Assembly (NCBI GenBank): GCA_002746275.1
Contig: NVWR01000002.1
Coordinates: 453,997-484,912 of the forward strand
Source: Rhodobiaceae bacterium
Lineage (GTDB): Bacteria; Pseudomonadota; Alphaproteobacteria; Parvibaculales; Parvibaculaceae
DNA: 30,916 nucleotides
Reading direction: 5' to 3'
Below, in pieces: positions 22,970 through 30,916 of the stretch; within the stretch, counting starts at the first letter, position 1; the number at the start of each line of letters is the position of its first letter. The notes beneath the pieces were generated by a model. The model was not told the DNA's origin and made no database searches. It saw only the letters and a program-made list of their open reading frames with translations. Made by a program: the position numbers and the translations under genes.

Positions 22970-25900
22970 TTAGGCCCCACCAGAGGACGATGGTTGAAGC
23001 GGGCGCGCCTTTGCTTCCAACGCGCGGCGTTGCGACAGAAAATAGATGGCAGGAACGACGATCAGCGCCAGAACCGTCGCACTAACCATTCCGCCGACCA
23101 TCGGCGCTGCAATCCGCCGCATAACTTCTGCTCCTGTTCCCGAGCCGTACATGATCGGTGCCAGTCCGGCCACAATGACCGCGAATGTCATGATGATGGG
23201 GCGCAGTCGACGGAGCGCTCCTTTCCCTATTGCCTCACGCAAATCTTCATGGTCCATGGCACGCCCCTCGCTTTCGGCATCAGCTTCTGCAGCTGCCAGC
23301 TCCTGCCTGAGATACATCACCATCAAGACACCTATCTCAACGGCGATCCCCGCCAGGGCGATGAAGCCCACAGCAACAGCAACCGACATGTTGAAGTCCA
23401 GCAACCACATCAACCAAATCCCACCCACAAGAGCAAAGGGAAGTGTGCCCATGATGATGAGAACATCGGTGGTATCTTTGAAGTTCAAAAACAAAAGCAA
23501 CATGATGATAGCGATCATCACGGGTCCAACCACGGCAAATCTCTCTTTTGCCCGCTGCATATATTCATACTGCCCGGCCCACGAAATCGAGTAGCCCGGG
23601 GGCAAAGAAACCTGCTCTGCAACCGTTCTGCGCGCTTCCTCCACATAAGAGCCCAGATCGCGTCCGGCGATGTCGACATAGACCCAACCATTGAGACGCG
23701 CATTTTCGCTTCGAATAACCCCAGGCCCCTCGCTCACCCGCACATCCGCCACGCGCCCTAATGGAATTTCTGCGCCGCTCGGGGTGACGATCGGTAGTGC
23801 GCGAAGTTGCTGTGGTGAATTCCGTGTCTCCTGCGGGTACCGCAGGTTGATAGGGAAACGCTCCAGTCCCTCAATACTCTCACCGATGGTCATCCCGCCA
23901 ATTGCCGTACGCACAACATCGTGCACATCCGCTATATTCAGCCCGAAACGCGCTGCCGTTTCCCGGTCAATATCAATGTCGATAAAGCGCCCGCCGGTAA
24001 CCCGCTCGGCATAGACGGAGGTCGTGCCCGGGACCGATTGCAGAACCTGCTCTATCTCTCGTCCCACTTCAGCGATGACCGCGAGATCGGGTCCTGCAAT
24101 CTTTACACCCACCGGGGTTTTGATACCGGTCGCCAACATGTCCAGTCGGTTTTTGATCGGCATAATCCAGACGTTTGTCAGGCTGGGAAATTGGATCAAC
24201 GCATTGAGTTCTTCTTTCAGACCCGCCATCGTCATTCCAGGTCGCCATTCGTCTCGTGGCTTCAACCGAATTGTTGTTTCAACCATGGAAAGAGGTGCTG
24301 GGTCCGTTGCGGTTTCCGCCCGCCCTGCCTTGCCATACACCGTATCGACCTCAGGGATCGACGCTATGAGCTTGTTTGTCTGCTGAAGAAGCTGCGCCAT
24401 TTTCCCAGCTGAAACAGCAGGGAACGCACTCGGCATGTAAAGTAGATCCCCTTCGTCCAGATCGGGCATAAACTCTGCTCCCAGCTGAGTTGCTGGTATG
24501 ATCGCACTCGCCATAACGAGAGCAGCGACCACGAGCGTGCCCCGGGGGTGACGCAGAGCCAGCCCGATCACCGGTCGATAGCCCGTCGCGAGCCATCTAT
24601 TTATCGGATTGTGATTTTCCGGAGCTATACGTCCGCGCACCAACAGGCCAATCAACACTGGTACCAATGTTACCGACAATGCGGTCGCAGCAGCCATCGC
24701 ATAAGTTTTGGTGTAGGCAAGCGGATGAAACATCCGCCCTTCTTGTCCCTCAAGAGCAAAAATGGGGGTAAAACTAAGCGTGATAATGGATAGGGAGAAA
24801 AACAGCGCTGGACCAACCTCCACGCAAGCATCAGCGACGATATGCCAACGGTCCTGACCTTCCGCGTCTTCCCCTTCCAGCCGCTTGTGCACATTCTCGA
24901 TCATGACGATCGTTGCATCGACCATCGCGCCTACCGCAATGGCAATACCGCCCAGCGACATGATGTTGGCATTAATCCCCTGCGCGTTCATGACAATGAA
25001 GGCTGCAAGCACACCCAGCGGCAGACTGATCACCACCACCAGGGCAGAGCGCAAATGGTAGAGGAACAAGGCACACACGAGAGCAACAATGAGGAACTCC
25101 TCGATCAACTTCCCCTGCAGGGTTTCGATGGCCCGTTCGATCAGGTCTGAACGATCATAGGTAGTGATCACTTCAACACCTTCTGGCAGGCCAGCCTGGA
25201 GTGTCTCTAGTTTTTCTTTTACTCTTTCAATCGTCGCCAGTGCATTCTCGCCTGACCGCATAATAATGACGCCGCCGACAGCTTCACCTTCACCGTTTAA
25301 CTCACCAATACCCCGACGAAGCTCCGGCCCTAGGCGAATTTCTGCAATGTCTCCCAAAAGGAGTGGGGTCCCTCCTTCGGTGACTCTCAGGGGAATACGT
25401 TCAAGATCCTCGATGGATTTTATATAGCCGTTCGCACGCACCATATATTCGGCTTCCGCCATTTCAATGATCCGCCCACCCGTCTCCTGATTACCCCTTT
25501 CAATTGCGTATTTCACCGCTGAAAGCGGCAGCCCGTAGGCACGCAGACGATCCGGGTCCACAATGACCTGGTACTGTTTGACCATGCCACCGATGGTCGC
25601 CACTTCCGAAACACCCGCAACGGTTTGCAGCTCAAATTTGAGAAACCAGTCCTGAAGTGCCCGCAGCTGTGCAAGGTCTTGATTGCCTGTACGATCAATG
25701 AGCGCGTATTGAAAAATCCAGCCCACACCGGTTGCATCTGGCCCGAGCGCCGGTTTGGCAGCGGCGGGCAGTCGGGGGGCAATCTGGCTCAAATATTCCA
25801 GAACGCGTGATCGTGCCCAGTACAGATCGGTGCCATCTTCGAAAATTATGTAAACGTATGAATCGTTGAAAAAGGAATAGCCACGCACCGTCACCGCACC

Positions 25901-26131
25901 GGGAACAGCAAGCATAGCTGTTGTAAGGGGGTAAGTGACTTGGTCCTCAACGACCTGAGGTGCCTGGCCAGGATAGGTTGTCTTAATGATCACCTGGACA
26001 TCAGACAGGTCCGGGATGGCGTCAAGCGGGGTTGCCCGCAACGACGACAATCCAGCTGCCGCGACAAACAATGCGGCGACAATCACCAAAAACCGATTGG
26101 CAATTGACCAGCGAATGAGGGCGGCGATCAT
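22970..26131 (-). CDS. cusA: CusA-type copper/silver RND efflux pump
   Basis: A 1053-residue heavy-metal RND transporter that exports Cu(I) or Ag(I) from periplasm and cytoplasm with proton influx. It follows E. coli CusA closely. The proton-relay aspartate is D405 in VGAMVDATIVMIENVHKRLE, and all three metal-binding methionines are present: M566 (LLYM), M616 (PLSMVETT) and M665 (RLDMLATGI), which separates it from zinc/cobalt CzcA pumps. GYSFFNDSYVYIIFEDGTD and EGRMFHPLAYTKTYAM are family blocks. The start overlaps the cusB stop by four bases (ATGA). It is last in the leftward metal operon and converges with the TetR gene. Confidence 0.95.
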   Translation of the reverse strand: MIAALIRWSIANRFLVIVAALFVAAAGLSSLRATPLDAIPDLSDVQVIIKTTYPGQAPQVVEDQVTYPLTTAMLAVPGAVTVRGYSFFNDSYVYIIFEDGTDLYWARSRVLEYLSQIAPRLPAAAKPALGPDATGVGWIFQYALIDRTGNQDLAQLRALQDWFLKFELQTVAGVSEVATIGGMVKQYQVIVDPDRLRAYGLPLSAVKYAIERGNQETGGRIIEMAEAEYMVRANGYIKSIEDLERIPLRVTEGGTPLLLGDIAEIRLGPELRRGIGELNGEGEAVGGVIIMRSGENALATIERVKEKLETLQAGLPEGVEVITTYDRSDLIERAIETLQGKLIEEFLIVALVCALFLYHLRSALVVVISLPLGVLAAFIVMNAQGINANIMSLGGIAIAVGAMVDATIVMIENVHKRLEGEDAEGQDRWHIVADACVEVGPALFFSLSIITLSFTPIFALEGQEGRMFHPLAYTKTYAMAAATALSVTLVPVLIGLLVRGRIAPENHNPINRWLATGYRPVIGLALRHPRGTLVVAALVMASAIIPATQLGAEFMPDLDEGDLLYMPSAFPAVSAGKMAQLLQQTNKLIASIPEVDTVYGKAGRAETATDPAPLSMVETTIRLKPRDEWRPGMTMAGLKEELNALIQFPSLTNVWIMPIKNRLDMLATGIKTPVGVKIAGPDLAVIAEVGREIEQVLQSVPGTTSVYAERVTGGRFIDIDIDRETAARFGLNIADVHDVVRTAIGGMTIGESIEGLERFPINLRYPQETRNSPQQLRALPIVTPSGAEIPLGRVADVRVSEGPGVIRSENARLNGWVYVDIAGRDLGSYVEEARRTVAEQVSLPPGYSISWAGQYEYMQRAKERFAVVGPVMIAIIMLLLFLNFKDTTDVLIIMGTLPFALVGGIWLMWLLDFNMSVAVAVGFIALAGIAVEIGVLMVMYLRQELAAAEADAESEGRAMDHEDLREAIGKGALRRLRPIIMTFAVIVAGLAPIMYGSGTGAEVMRRIAAPMVGGMVSATVLALIVVPAIYFLSQRRALEAKARPLQPSSSGGA

Positions 26132-27372
26132 TGGTGCTCTCCATGGGCATCAGGGGTTGTGAGACGCAGAAGCGCTGCATCAAGGCTGGCTTCTGAATCG
26201 ATCAAAAACTGGCCTGCGATGACAACATGCTCACCAACAGAGAGCCCTTCCAGAATCTGGGCGCGACCTCCACTTTCAATTCCAACCACCACCTGCGCAG
26301 GGCGGAAACGGCCGTCTCCCAGGGCTAGAATTACCCGATCGCTTGTCGATGCTCGGATGAGAGCCGATTGCGGAATTGTCAGAGCTTCAAGCTTTGGATC
26401 TGTATCTATTGTCAGATCCGCATACATGCCTGGCTTCAACATTCCATCGGGGTTTTCAAAAACAATCCTGGCACGCACAGTCCGGCTGTCGGTATCCACA
26501 GTTGGGTAGACATAGTCGACCACACCCTCCCAGACCTTACCCGGCACAAAACCAAGACGCATTTTTGCCGTTTGACCAGACTCAACCCACGATGCCTCAT
26601 CTTCAAAAATATCAACCAGAACCCAAACAGATGAAAGGTCGGCCATGTTCATGATCATGTCATCTGAATCGACGTATTTCCCTTCCCTAACACCCAGTTC
26701 CAGCACTGTGCCTGATTGGTGAGCGCGAACATCAACCAGTCGTTGAGCCCTTCCTGTCTTTGAAATATTATCGATTTGCTCTTTGGTCAGCCCCAGCGCG
26801 ATCAGCCTTTCTCTCGCGGCGGCGGTCAAATTACCATTACCTCGACGGCGTGTTTGCAGATACTCGGCCTGAGCACTTACGAGATCTGGAGAATAGAAAC
26901 GAAACAGAAGGTCACCAGCGTTCACGACTTCTCCAACTGTTCGGATTTTGAGCTCCTCAATCCATCCGGGTGTGCGGACATGGACATGCCCAAGGTTGTT
27001 TTCGTTAGGCGCCACAAAACCCACGGTTGAAATCTGCCGATAGAGTGGGCCCCTCAAGACTTCCGCTGTGCGCACGCCGATATTGTTCACAACTGCGGGA
27101 TCAATCCGAAGCGATGGCACATGGTCGGCAGAGCCTCCATTTTCGTCCCGATAGACTGGGATCAAGTCCATCCCCATTGGGGATTTTCCAGGACCATCGC
27201 GGCGAAAATTCGGGTCCATTGGTGCGACCCAATGAGAAATCACACGCTCCCCATTGGATGCCTCAGCACCCACCATCGGCTCGTCATTTTGAACGAACCG
27301 TGCAATGGCAAATCCGACAACCATTGCAACAACGAGGAGAAACGAAACAATTGCAACTGACGTACGGTTCAT
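26128..27372 (-). CDS. cusB: CusB-type periplasmic adaptor
   Basis: A 414-residue membrane-fusion protein linking the RND pump to the outer-membrane channel. Residues 7-29 are a membrane anchor. A metal-binding segment follows near 46-75, HWVAPMDPNFRRDGPGKSPMGMDLIPVY, with Met residues and no Cys, as in copper-type CusB. Then come RTAEVLRGPLYRQISTVGFV, a lipoyl-like half (VHVRTPGWIEELKIRTVGEVVNAGDLLFRFYSPDL), an alpha-hairpin, and the beta-barrel and membrane-proximal part with PKLEALTIPQSALI. It overlaps cusC and cusA by four bases at each end, so the three subunits are translationally coupled. There is no cusF in the window; the Met-rich N-terminus may capture metal itself. Confidence 0.93.
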   Translation of the reverse strand: MNRTSVAIVSFLLVVAMVVGFAIARFVQNDEPMVGAEASNGERVISHWVAPMDPNFRRDGPGKSPMGMDLIPVYRDENGGSADHVPSLRIDPAVVNNIGVRTAEVLRGPLYRQISTVGFVAPNENNLGHVHVRTPGWIEELKIRTVGEVVNAGDLLFRFYSPDLVSAQAEYLQTRRRGNGNLTAAARERLIALGLTKEQIDNISKTGRAQRLVDVRAHQSGTVLELGVREGKYVDSDDMIMNMADLSSVWVLVDIFEDEASWVESGQTAKMRLGFVPGKVWEGVVDYVYPTVDTDSRTVRARIVFENPDGMLKPGMYADLTIDTDPKLEALTIPQSALIRASTSDRVILALGDGRFRPAQVVVGIESGGRAQILEGLSVGEHVVIAGQFLIDSEASLDAALLRLTTPDAHGEHQ

Positions 27373-28613
27373 TGGATATCTCCAGCAAGAAAATCAAGCG
27401 CGGCCCAAGCTTTGCCCTGTTCAGTAAGCAGTTCCATACGCTTTAGTTCAACTTCCAACAGCGCCAATTGACTGCGGATCAACTCTGAAAAATCGGTCCG
27501 TCCGTTCGCGTATGTAGAGATGGATGCCTCCGCTGCTTCTTTCGCTCGCTTGATAACCTCATCGCCATAGAGTGCGACGCGATCACCCAAGAAGTTCCAA
27601 TCTGAATATGCCCGTTCCAAGTCCCTACGCAGGTCCAGCAGTTTTGCCGCACGGTCCAAACGAGCTGCACTGCGTTCTTTCATCGCCGCCGACAATCGTC
27701 GATCCTGCCTATCACTGGTAAAGAGCGGGATCGACAACGTGATGCCAATGCTTGCAAAGTCTGCGCGTCCACCCCCGCGACCTCCATATCCTCCCTCCAG
27801 CGCCCAGGAAGGTTGGTAGGTTTGTTCCACCAGCCCAACATCCGTTCCAGCAACACCAATCTCTGCGTTCGCGATAAGCACTGCCGGATGACGGACCAGA
27901 GATGCTTCCATCTCGCCGAATGAGCCCAACACCAACGGAACGGAGACCCCTGCGGGCGATGGCCGTCTGGCTTCCGCTTGTACATATCGCGCGAGGTCAG
28001 CCCGCGCGGCTTCTTCGCGCCGCTTCATTTCCGTCAAGCGGTCATCTAGTAGTGAGAGCTCCAATTCTGCGCGCAGAACGTGTTGGGTGGTCAGCGCACC
28101 ACTCGCAAACGACGCATGCAGCGACTTGATGGCATCGCCTACCGCTCGGCGAGCTTCACGGACACTGGCTTGCGCCTGTCGCCAATAGAACAGATCAAAC
28201 CATGCCAACCGTACTGCCAGCTCGATTTCTCTCAGAACGAGGTCTTTTCGAGCCCGTTCAACTCCCGCTTCGCCCCGGCGGCGGTCGCCCCGAAGGGCAA
28301 GCGTGCGGCCTGCCGGAAACTCCTGGCGCAATCCGGCCTGCACCTGGGTCATGTTTTCCTGATCAAACCGGAAAGTATCCGTTGGGAAATTGGCCAATGC
28401 CGCGCGAACTGTGGGGTCAGGAAGTTGCGCATCGGCGACGGCGCGGTCTTCAAGCGCTTCCGCTCTAACGTCAAAACGCAGCAACGCGGGGTCCTCCGCT
28501 GTCACAGCTATTTCCACCGCCTCAGTCAAGCCGAGGGGCATATCACTGGCCTGCGAACCACCTGTCCACAGCACCACAAGAGCAAGCGCTCCCGCACAAA
28601 AAAGTCTCTGCAT
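27369..28613 (-). CDS. cusC: CusC/TolC-type outer-membrane channel
   Basis: A 414-residue outer-membrane efflux protein. The ATG at 28613 is chosen because it gives a clean signal peptide, MQRLFCAGALALVVLWTGGSQA; the longer frame to 28670 adds a polar lead with no role. The body has two OEP repeats: LGLTEAVEIAVTAEDPALLRFDVRAEALEDRAVADAQLPDPTVRAAL in the first, then AELELSLLDDRL, and HPAVLIANAEIGVAGTDVGLVEQTYQPSWALEGGYGGRGG with GITLSIPLF in the second, ending in a coiled-coil region. Cys in the signal peptide is not in a lipobox. The stop overlaps cusB by four bases. It is preceded by the Cys/Met-rich gene after an 88-base gap. Confidence 0.92.
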   Translation of the reverse strand: MQRLFCAGALALVVLWTGGSQASDMPLGLTEAVEIAVTAEDPALLRFDVRAEALEDRAVADAQLPDPTVRAALANFPTDTFRFDQENMTQVQAGLRQEFPAGRTLALRGDRRRGEAGVERARKDLVLREIELAVRLAWFDLFYWRQAQASVREARRAVGDAIKSLHASFASGALTTQHVLRAELELSLLDDRLTEMKRREEAARADLARYVQAEARRPSPAGVSVPLVLGSFGEMEASLVRHPAVLIANAEIGVAGTDVGLVEQTYQPSWALEGGYGGRGGGRADFASIGITLSIPLFTSDRQDRRLSAAMKERSAARLDRAAKLLDLRRDLERAYSDWNFLGDRVALYGDEVIKRAKEAAEASISTYANGRTDFSELIRSQLALLEVELKRMELLTEQGKAWAALDFLAGDIQ

Positions 28614-28701
28614 GTTAATCTCGTAAATCTGAGCAAGATCAGGAGCCGTCACGCCAGGGCACCACGGCAAACGTCATTCCGTAGAAGAACTACGGCTTGG
28701 C

Positions 28702-29049
28702 TCAGATTCGAGGAGGTGGGATATCGTTATCTGCCAGCGCACCGGACATTCGGTTGCCCGTTTCGATCTCGAAACTTGCTGTGACGAGGTGAAATACACT
28801 CAATTCCCGCTGGCCGGCGATGGCTAGATTACCTCCTGCCGCCGCGCAGATAGACAGGCACGTTTTGGTGCAATTCTGCATGTCTGACTTCTCCCCACAA
28901 CCTTCGTGGTCAGCACATTGATCACACTCGTCGCCCATCATCTCAGCAGTCATCCCACTATCCATAAGCATCACATCTGCATGCGCCGACAACACGGGCG
29001 CGGCAGCAAATAGAGTTGCCAGAATGAGGATGATGAATGAATGTTTCAT
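28702..29049 (-). CDS. Exported Cys/Met-rich small protein of the cus operon
   Basis: A 115-residue protein with a clear signal peptide (about 1-24, ending SAHA). The mature N-terminal half has a dense soft-metal set: MLMDSGMTAEMMGDECDQCADHEGCGEKSDMQNCTKTCLSIC gives six cysteines in CxxC and CxxxC spacings, several methionines and a histidine. The C-terminal end, DNDIPPPRI, resembles the PPPR tail of small copper-associated proteins of the DUF2946/CopL kind, but I cannot confirm membership. It is first in the leftward metal operon. Likely it binds copper in the periplasm, possibly to deliver it to CusB or to affect copper-dependent expression; this is inference from composition and place. Confidence 0.65.
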   Translation of the reverse strand: MKHSFIILILATLFAAAPVLSAHADVMLMDSGMTAEMMGDECDQCADHEGCGEKSDMQNCTKTCLSICAAAGGNLAIAGQRELSVFHLVTASFEIETGNRMSGALADNDIPPPRI

Positions 29050-29173
29050 GGCCTGCTTTGAATGGTCGTTTCAGTCAGATGAAGAGAGTTTCGATACTTT
29101 ACGGATAATGGCGATGTTTGAATAGCCATTTTACAATCACGTTTTATAACGGTTAATTTGTTGTAAATTCCCT

Positions 29174-29200
29174 CTGAACGGGAAGATTTGAGCCGTTCAG
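29174..29200. promoter_or_regulatory. Inverted repeat in the divergent metal-gene promoter region
   Basis: CTGAACGG (29174-29181) and CCGTTCAG (29193-29200) are perfect 8-base arms with an 11-base spacer, in the 241-base gap between the leftward cus operon and the rightward DUF2231 gene. The symmetric arms and central position suit a metalloregulator or response-regulator site that controls both directions. It lacks a T-tract and follows no gene end, so a terminator is unlikely. Confidence 0.4.
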
Positions 29201-29290
29201 AATGAACCCGCTGGACAATCGCGATCTTCTCCTTCTTTGTTCTATCCGTGCAACCGGTTGCAAGATGACCAGTGACAGAGAGAACAGCTG

Positions 29291-30082
29291 ATGAAAAATT
29301 GGGATCGCCGCCATATCAAACGGCTCGGTTATGACATCTTTCTCATCTGCGCCTTATCGCTGGGAGCAACAACACTGGCCTCTCCGCTGGCGATAGCTCA
29401 CGGCAGTGAGGTCTATATGGATAAGCCGCCCGCTCCCGTGGAAGAAGTGCCCGTCGATGCTGTCACCTCACAGGAAGTCCCTGTCTTGGACCATATGGGG
29501 ACGCATTCACCGAATAGTCCTGCACACTTGCATGACAAGGACGAAGGCCACGAGACCCCGGCGGCAGAAGCTGTTCACGATCATTCCGCTCACGCACCCA
29601 GCGAAGTACTTACGGAGACAGGCTTTGGGCGTTTCCTTTTGTGGTTGGGCAAACTACATCCTGCAGCGGTCCATTTTCCAATTGCGCTGCTGTTAGGCGC
29701 CGCTCTGGCAGAACTCATTTTGATACGACGCAACACTCAGTTTCTTCAGGACGCTGGACGGTTTTGCCTGTGGCTAGGAACAATCAGCGCTGTGGGATCG
29801 GCACTGCTTGGGTGGCTTTATGGCGGCTTCCATCTGATCGATGATGAATCCATCCTCACTCTCCATCGCTGGAACGGAACTGGTATTGCGATATTGGCTT
29901 TGTTGGCGCTGTGGTTGCTCGAGGGAGGGATACGTCAACAGGTCTCTCGACGCGGCATCTACCGCGTCGCACTGCTGGTGACAGCGTTGATGGTCGGGAC
30001 CAATGGATATTTGGGTGGTCTAATGGTCTACGGTCCCGAACAACATCAGTGGCCAGAAGCACCTGCAGAACATTCTCACTGA
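29291..30082 (+). CDS. DUF2231 membrane protein with His-rich linker
   Basis: A 263-residue protein. A signal or first membrane helix covers about 13-37. Residues 36-105 form a polar, His-rich linker (DHMGTHS, AHLHDKDEGHE, HDHSAHAP). The rest has four membrane helices with DUF2231 marks: LWLGKLHPAAVHFPIALLLGAALAELI, then LGWLYGGFHL and LTLHRWNGTGI, and a C-terminal H-Q-W and HSH end. Many members occur beside copper or haem genes, and conserved His in the helices suggests metal or haem binding. With the divergent cus operon across a shared regulatory gap, a role in copper handling is likely but not shown. GAGAG precedes the ATG; mobA follows after 39 bases. Confidence 0.78.
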   Translation: MKNWDRRHIKRLGYDIFLICALSLGATTLASPLAIAHGSEVYMDKPPAPVEEVPVDAVTSQEVPVLDHMGTHSPNSPAHLHDKDEGHETPAAEAVHDHSAHAPSEVLTETGFGRFLLWLGKLHPAAVHFPIALLLGAALAELILIRRNTQFLQDAGRFCLWLGTISAVGSALLGWLYGGFHLIDDESILTLHRWNGTGIAILALLALWLLEGGIRQQVSRRGIYRVALLVTALMVGTNGYLGGLMVYGPEQHQWPEAPAEHSH

Positions 30083-30121
30083 TACGACCAAACCGCACCA
30101 GATCAAGAGAGATTAGAGATT

Positions 30122-30724
30122 ATGCAACCAGTCCTCGGACTCATTTTGGCGGGTGGCGAGGCTGCCCGGTTTGGTGGTGGTGACAAGTGCCTTGAACTAT
30201 TTCAAGGGCGCCCCCTTCTTGCTCACATTCAAGAAAGGCTCGCCCTTCAAACGTCCGCACAGGTATTGAGCGCTAATGGAGATCCCGCTCGGTTTTCAAG
30301 TTTCGGCATGCCCGTACTGCCAGACCTGGCGGCTCACCATAATTCAGGCCCCATCTCCGGGCTCATCAGCGGACTGACCTATGCACAAGATCACGACTAC
30401 GAGTTGCTCTTGATCGTGCCATGCGACGCGCCCCTGTTTCCCACAAGCCTCGCGCGCGACCTTCATGGCGCCTTGCACACAGGCAGCTGCGCCCGGGCTG
30501 AAACAGGAGGCAATCCTCATCCGGTTTTCAGTCTGTGGCGCACGGCCTGCCTTCCTCGTGTTCTGGAAGCTGCGGCAAATCGCGCACGTGCCTTATGGCG
30601 GGTGCAAGAGGGGCTCTCAACCGCTACGCTCTCTTATGATACGATCCCGTTCGACCCTTTCATGGACGCAGACACACCTGCGGAGCTGGCTGAACTGGAG
30701 CGAAAAGCAAACGCGCTGCGGTAG
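30122..30724 (+). CDS. mobA: Molybdenum cofactor guanylyltransferase
   Basis: A 200-residue nucleotidyltransferase that attaches GMP to molybdopterin to make the MGD cofactor used by DMSO-reductase-family enzymes. The nucleotide motif LILAGGEAARFGGGDK at 7-22 matches LAGGxxxRxGGxDK; PVLPDL and NSGPISGLISGL follow; VPCDAPLFP near 99-107 is the metal-binding acidic motif; PHPVFSLW and MDADTPAEL end the domain. A purine-rich GAGAG ribosome site precedes the ATG at 30122. It is 39 bases after the DUF2231 gene and 34 bases before mobB. Cytoplasmic. Confidence 0.93.
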   Translation: MQPVLGLILAGGEAARFGGGDKCLELFQGRPLLAHIQERLALQTSAQVLSANGDPARFSSFGMPVLPDLAAHHNSGPISGLISGLTYAQDHDYELLLIVPCDAPLFPTSLARDLHGALHTGSCARAETGGNPHPVFSLWRTACLPRVLEAAANRARALWRVQEGLSTATLSYDTIPFDPFMDADTPAELAELERKANALR

Positions 30725-30758
30725 CCATGAGAGCGCGCGATAATCGCGGGTAGACAAT

Positions 30759-30916
30759 GTGACGGACATCCCCCTAAACCTCTTTGGCATTGTTGGTTGG
30801 AAAAATGCTGGCAAAACGACGCTTGTTGTGCGGTTGGTGGAACATTTCACTGCGCTCGGCTTGAACATTGCCACCGTCAAACACGCCCATCACGATTTTG
30901 ACATTGATCACCCTGG
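30759..30916 (+). CDS. mobB: MobB, molybdopterin-guanine dinucleotide biosynthesis adaptor (5' part only)
   Basis: The frame is open from the GTG at 30759 to the right edge: 52 residues of an incomplete protein. The P-loop GWKNAGKTTLV at 13-23 and VKHAHHDFDIDHP near 40-52 are typical MobB blocks; full MobB is about 160-180 residues. MobB is a GTP-binding partner of MobA. Adjacency to mobA supports the call. The GTG start has a weak ribosome site; the overlapping ATG at 30757 is followed at once by a stop. Confidence 0.88.
   Translation, partial: MTDIPLNLFGIVGWKNAGKTTLVVRLVEHFTALGLNIATVKHAHHDFDIDHP

Noticed and set aside
29130..29167. TTTACAA and TTGTAAA arms near the copper promoter.
   Set aside because: The 24-base spacer is long and the arms are AT-rich, so chance pairing is likely; the nearby 8-base GC-containing repeat is the better candidate.
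1..30916. Search for insertion sequences, integrases, CRISPR repeats, tRNA or rRNA genes, riboswitches and frameshifted genes.
   Set aside because: I saw no transposase or integrase motif, no regularly spaced repeats, no cloverleaf or rRNA-like sequence, and every major reading frame is intact apart from the two genes cut by the window edges.

Overview
The window is about 31 kb of bacterial chromosome with a moderate GC content and tight, often overlapping operons. Protein signatures (DUF1302 outer-membrane protein, EthA-like monooxygenase, XRE/MmyB regulator, HXXEE protein, CusABC) fit a metabolically versatile, probably aquatic Alphaproteobacterium. This is an inference from gene families; there is no rRNA or tRNA to confirm it. 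I saw no insertion sequence, phage gene, CRISPR array or RNA gene.

Left part (1-9536): a non-phosphorylative L-fucose catabolic cluster. One leftward unit, read from 7270 down to the left edge, encodes an aldo/keto reductase (fucose dehydrogenase), an amidohydrolase (fuconolactonase), a mandelate-racemase-type sugar-acid dehydratase, a RhaM-type mutarotase, a DHRS6-like SDR (2-keto-3-deoxy-L-fuconate dehydrogenase), an FAH-family 2,4-diketo-3-deoxy-L-fuconate hydrolase, a GH29 alpha-L-fucosidase without a signal peptide, and a DUF1302 outer-membrane protein cut by the window edge. An IclR regulator lies upstream, and a Xanthomonas-type L-fuconate dehydratase (fucD) is divergent from it. Together these could turn a fucoside into pyruvate and lactate. 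Two closely similar AT-rich inverted motifs, one before the operon and one between iclR and fucD, look like the IclR operators. No inner-membrane sugar transporter is present.

Middle part (9581-22922): small units for handling hydrophobic or electrophilic compounds. They are a methyltransferase with a TetR regulator and a 58-aa coiled-coil protein; a glutathione transferase; a YqjM-type old yellow enzyme with a good terminator; a membrane-anchored alpha/beta hydrolase; an MFS carrier; an XRE/MmyB regulator; an EthA-like Baeyer-Villiger monooxygenase; a second glutathione transferase; an HXXEE membrane protein; and a second Baeyer-Villiger monooxygenase divergent from a TetR regulator with a palindrome between them.

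Right part (22970-30916): a copper/silver efflux operon, read leftward as a Cys/Met-rich exported small protein, cusC, cusB, cusA. The CusA methionine triad and proton-relay aspartate are conserved. A His-rich DUF2231 membrane protein is divergent from it. Then come molybdenum-cofactor genes mobA and the start of mobB, cut by the right edge.

The most interesting point is the pairing of a cytoplasmic-looking fucosidase and a full fucose pathway with a DUF1302 protein, a family usually found with hydrophobic-substrate catabolism. This raises the possibility that the cell imports intact lipophilic fucosides and removes the sugar inside.
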